DNA of 64,000 bases from Ilyomonas sp965219515 (GTDB lineage: Bacteria > Bacteroidota > Bacteroidia > Chitinophagales > Chitinophagaceae), in assembly GCA_965219515.1 (NCBI GenBank), contig OZ244776.1, positions 496,001 to 560,000 on the forward strand, written 5' to 3'. The notes under the pieces were generated by a model. It searched no databases and was not told where the DNA came from. It worked only from the letters and a program-made list of their open reading frames with translations. Each line of letters starts with the position of its first letter. The stretch's first letter is position 1. Positions 62,580 to 64,000 of this stretch are shown here, one piece after another. The position numbers were made by a program, and so were the translations under genes.

Positions 62580-64000
62580 TTACGATTGCTTGTTTGGCGT
62601 AATCTGCGGGCGTGGGCGGTTTGGGTCGCGCGGCTGCGGCTTATCATTATTATTCGTTATTCCTTCGGGTTTTGGCATCAGCGCTTTTCTGCTTAGTCTA
62701 AACTTACCCGTTTTCGGGTCAACGTCCATTAATTTCACTTTTACTTTATCTCCTTCATTCAGAACGCCCTGCATACTTTCTAATCGTTTCCAGCTTATTT
62801 CGCTGATGTGAAGCAGACCTTCTTTCTTAGGTAAGAATTCTACAAAAGCGCCAAAATCTTTGATGCTTTTTACGGTGCCTTCGTATTCTTTTCCTACTTC
62901 CGGTACGGCAACAATACCCATAATCCATTCTTTCGCCTGCTCAACGCCTTCCTTCTGTGTACCAAAAATGCTTACTTCTCCTGAATTGCCAACTTCTTCA
63001 ATATTAATTGTTGTTCCGGTTTCTTTTTGTATTTCCTGAATTACTTTGCCTCCCGGTCCGATAACGGCACCAATATATTCTTTATCAATAATAATTTTTT
63101 CCATGCGCGGCGCATGAGCTTTTACATCGGGACGATGTTCGGGCATACATTCGTACATGGCATCAAGAATGTGCAAACGACCTTTGCGAGCTTGCTCCAA
63201 TGCTTCGCGCATTACATCCATACTCAATCCGTCAACCTTAATATCCATTTGCACACCACAGATTCCTTCGCGCGTACCGGTTACTTTAAAATCCATGTCT
63301 CCCAAATGATCTTCATCACCCAAAATATCTGTTAGAATGGCATATTTACCTTCCGGATTGGTAATCAGTCCCATTGCCACGCCGCTTACATGCTTTGGCA
63401 GCGGCACGCCGGCATCCATCAGCGCCAGCGAACCGGCGCAAACGGTAGCCATGGAAGAAGAACCGTTCGATTCTAAAATATCACTAACCACGCGCACGGT
63501 GTAAGGATAATCATTGCCCGGCATCATTTGCTTCAGGCTGCGCATGGCAAGATTGCCATGACCCACTTCGCGGCGGCTTTGTCCGCGCATCATTTTTACT
63601 TCGCCTGTGCTGAACGGAGGAAAGTTATAATGTAAGAAAAACTTGGAATCGCGGGAAACGGCAGCACTTTCTACCAGCAAATCATCCAATGGCGTACCTA
63701 AGGTAACCGTTGTTATAGACTGTGTTTCGCCACGTGTGAATAATGCCGAGCCGTGTGGTGTTGGCAGCGGATCGGTTTCCATCGCCAGCGGCCGCACTTC
63801 GTCCAGTTTACGTCCGTCGAGGCGCACGCGATCATGCAGAATCATATTGCGAACCACTTCCCATTCCAGATCGCTGAAATATTTTTTCGCTAATTTTTTA
63901 TGTTCATTTTCGGCTTCTTCGCCAAGGCTGGCAATCAGTTCGTCTTTAATGGCTTTAAAACCTGCCGAGCGTTCGTGCTTGCTTAAGCCGCTTTTTGCAA
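62580..64000 (-). CDS. pnp: Polyribonucleotide nucleotidyltransferase, C-terminal part (5' end outside window)
   Basis: The frame is open through the right edge, so about 473 C-terminal residues are seen of a protein usually near 700. Present: the end of the linker, the second RNase PH domain (DRVRLDGRKLDEVRPL, then PTPHGSALFTRGETQ, FPPFSTGEVKMMRGQSRREV; Asp in TDILGDEDHLGDMD for metal binding), the KH domain (EKIIIDKEYIGAVIGPGGKV) and the S1 domain (VGKEYEGTVKSIKDFGAFVE, HISEISWKRLE). A proline/Asn-rich tail follows. It degrades RNA 3'-to-5' by phosphorolysis. An apparent start at 63857 is internal (GTG) and not used. Confidence 0.96.
   Translation of the reverse strand, partial: AKSGLSKHERSAGFKAIKDELIASLGEEAENEHKKLAKKYFSDLEWEVVRNMILHDRVRLDGRKLDEVRPLAMETDPLPTPHGSALFTRGETQSITTVTLGTPLDDLLVESAAVSRDSKFFLHYNFPPFSTGEVKMMRGQSRREVGHGNLAMRSLKQMMPGNDYPYTVRVVSDILESNGSSSMATVCAGSLALMDAGVPLPKHVSGVAMGLITNPEGKYAILTDILGDEDHLGDMDFKVTGTREGICGVQMDIKVDGLSMDVMREALEQARKGRLHILDAMYECMPEHRPDVKAHAPRMEKIIIDKEYIGAVIGPGGKVIQEIQKETGTTINIEEVGNSGEVSIFGTQKEGVEQAKEWIMGIVAVPEVGKEYEGTVKSIKDFGAFVEFLPKKEGLLHISEISWKRLESMQGVLNEGDKVKVKLMDVDPKTGKFRLSRKALMPKPEGITNNNDKPQPRDPNRPRPQITPNKQS

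Noticed and set aside
63857..64000. Apparent start of pnp at 63857
   Set aside because: The frame stays open to the window edge and upstream codons encode a normal PNPase linker, so this is an internal GTG.
1..64000. CRISPR arrays, tRNA and rRNA genes, phage or plasmid genes
   Set aside because: No regularly spaced identical repeats, no cloverleaf-like sequences with the GTTCAA-type T loop, and no phage structural or replication genes were seen in the spacers.

Overview
The window looks like a chromosomal segment of a free-living Bacteroidota, most likely family Chitinophagaceae or close to it. The evidence is: a T9SS type B C-terminal domain on a PKD-repeat surface protein, Bacteroidota-style minus-7 boxes (TAnnTTTG) just upstream of several genes, almost no Shine-Dalgarno sequences, many SusC-like or OmpA-like envelope proteins and lipoproteins, and an exosortase/Wzy polysaccharide locus of the type known from this phylum. 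No tRNA, rRNA or CRISPR array was seen.

Region 1 (1-18.4 kb) is an envelope and exopolysaccharide island. On the plus strand a run of glycosyltransferases (GT4, GT4, GT2, GT2, GT4, plus the tail of another) surrounds a Wzy-like polymerase and ends in a VanZ-like membrane protein. Facing it on the minus strand are an exosortase-family protease and a 1108-residue FlgD/beta-propeller/PA14 protein. A WcaF-like acetyltransferase, a 1.3 kb gene-poor scar with a dead DUF433/DUF5615 toxin-antitoxin-like pair, a large PKD/T9SS surface protein and a WcaI-like glycosyltransferase follow. Together they suggest a secreted polysaccharide built on a lipid carrier, polymerised by Wzy, with the exosortase acting on a partner not visible here.

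Region 2 (18.4-37.5 kb) is mostly housekeeping: glutathione peroxidase, a beta-helix lipoprotein, ComF, RadA, a bestrophin channel, a GMC oxidoreductase with a Tat-exported TIM-barrel partner, Tgt (with an apparently lost zinc site), LptF/G, DnaX, an EamA half-transporter, RsmA, and a PanD-RfaE2 pair.

Region 3 (37.5-49.2 kb) holds Cmk, a three-gene molybdenum hydroxylase resembling PaoABC, DoxX, a giant TPR protein paired with an outer-membrane barrel, and an intact-looking IS630-type element whose transposase needs a -1 frameshift.

Region 4 (49.2-64 kb) contains an outer-membrane protein, an ElaA-like acetyltransferase, an intracellular GH13 enzyme, an APC permease, an OmpA lipoprotein, a single-domain response regulator, the GTPases Era and Der, a phosphohexomutase, a divergent lysozyme-like protein lacking the expected glutamate, a MORN-type secreted protein and the 3' two thirds of pnp. 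Intergenic spaces carry several strong bidirectional terminators and at least two families of diverged inverted-repeat elements.
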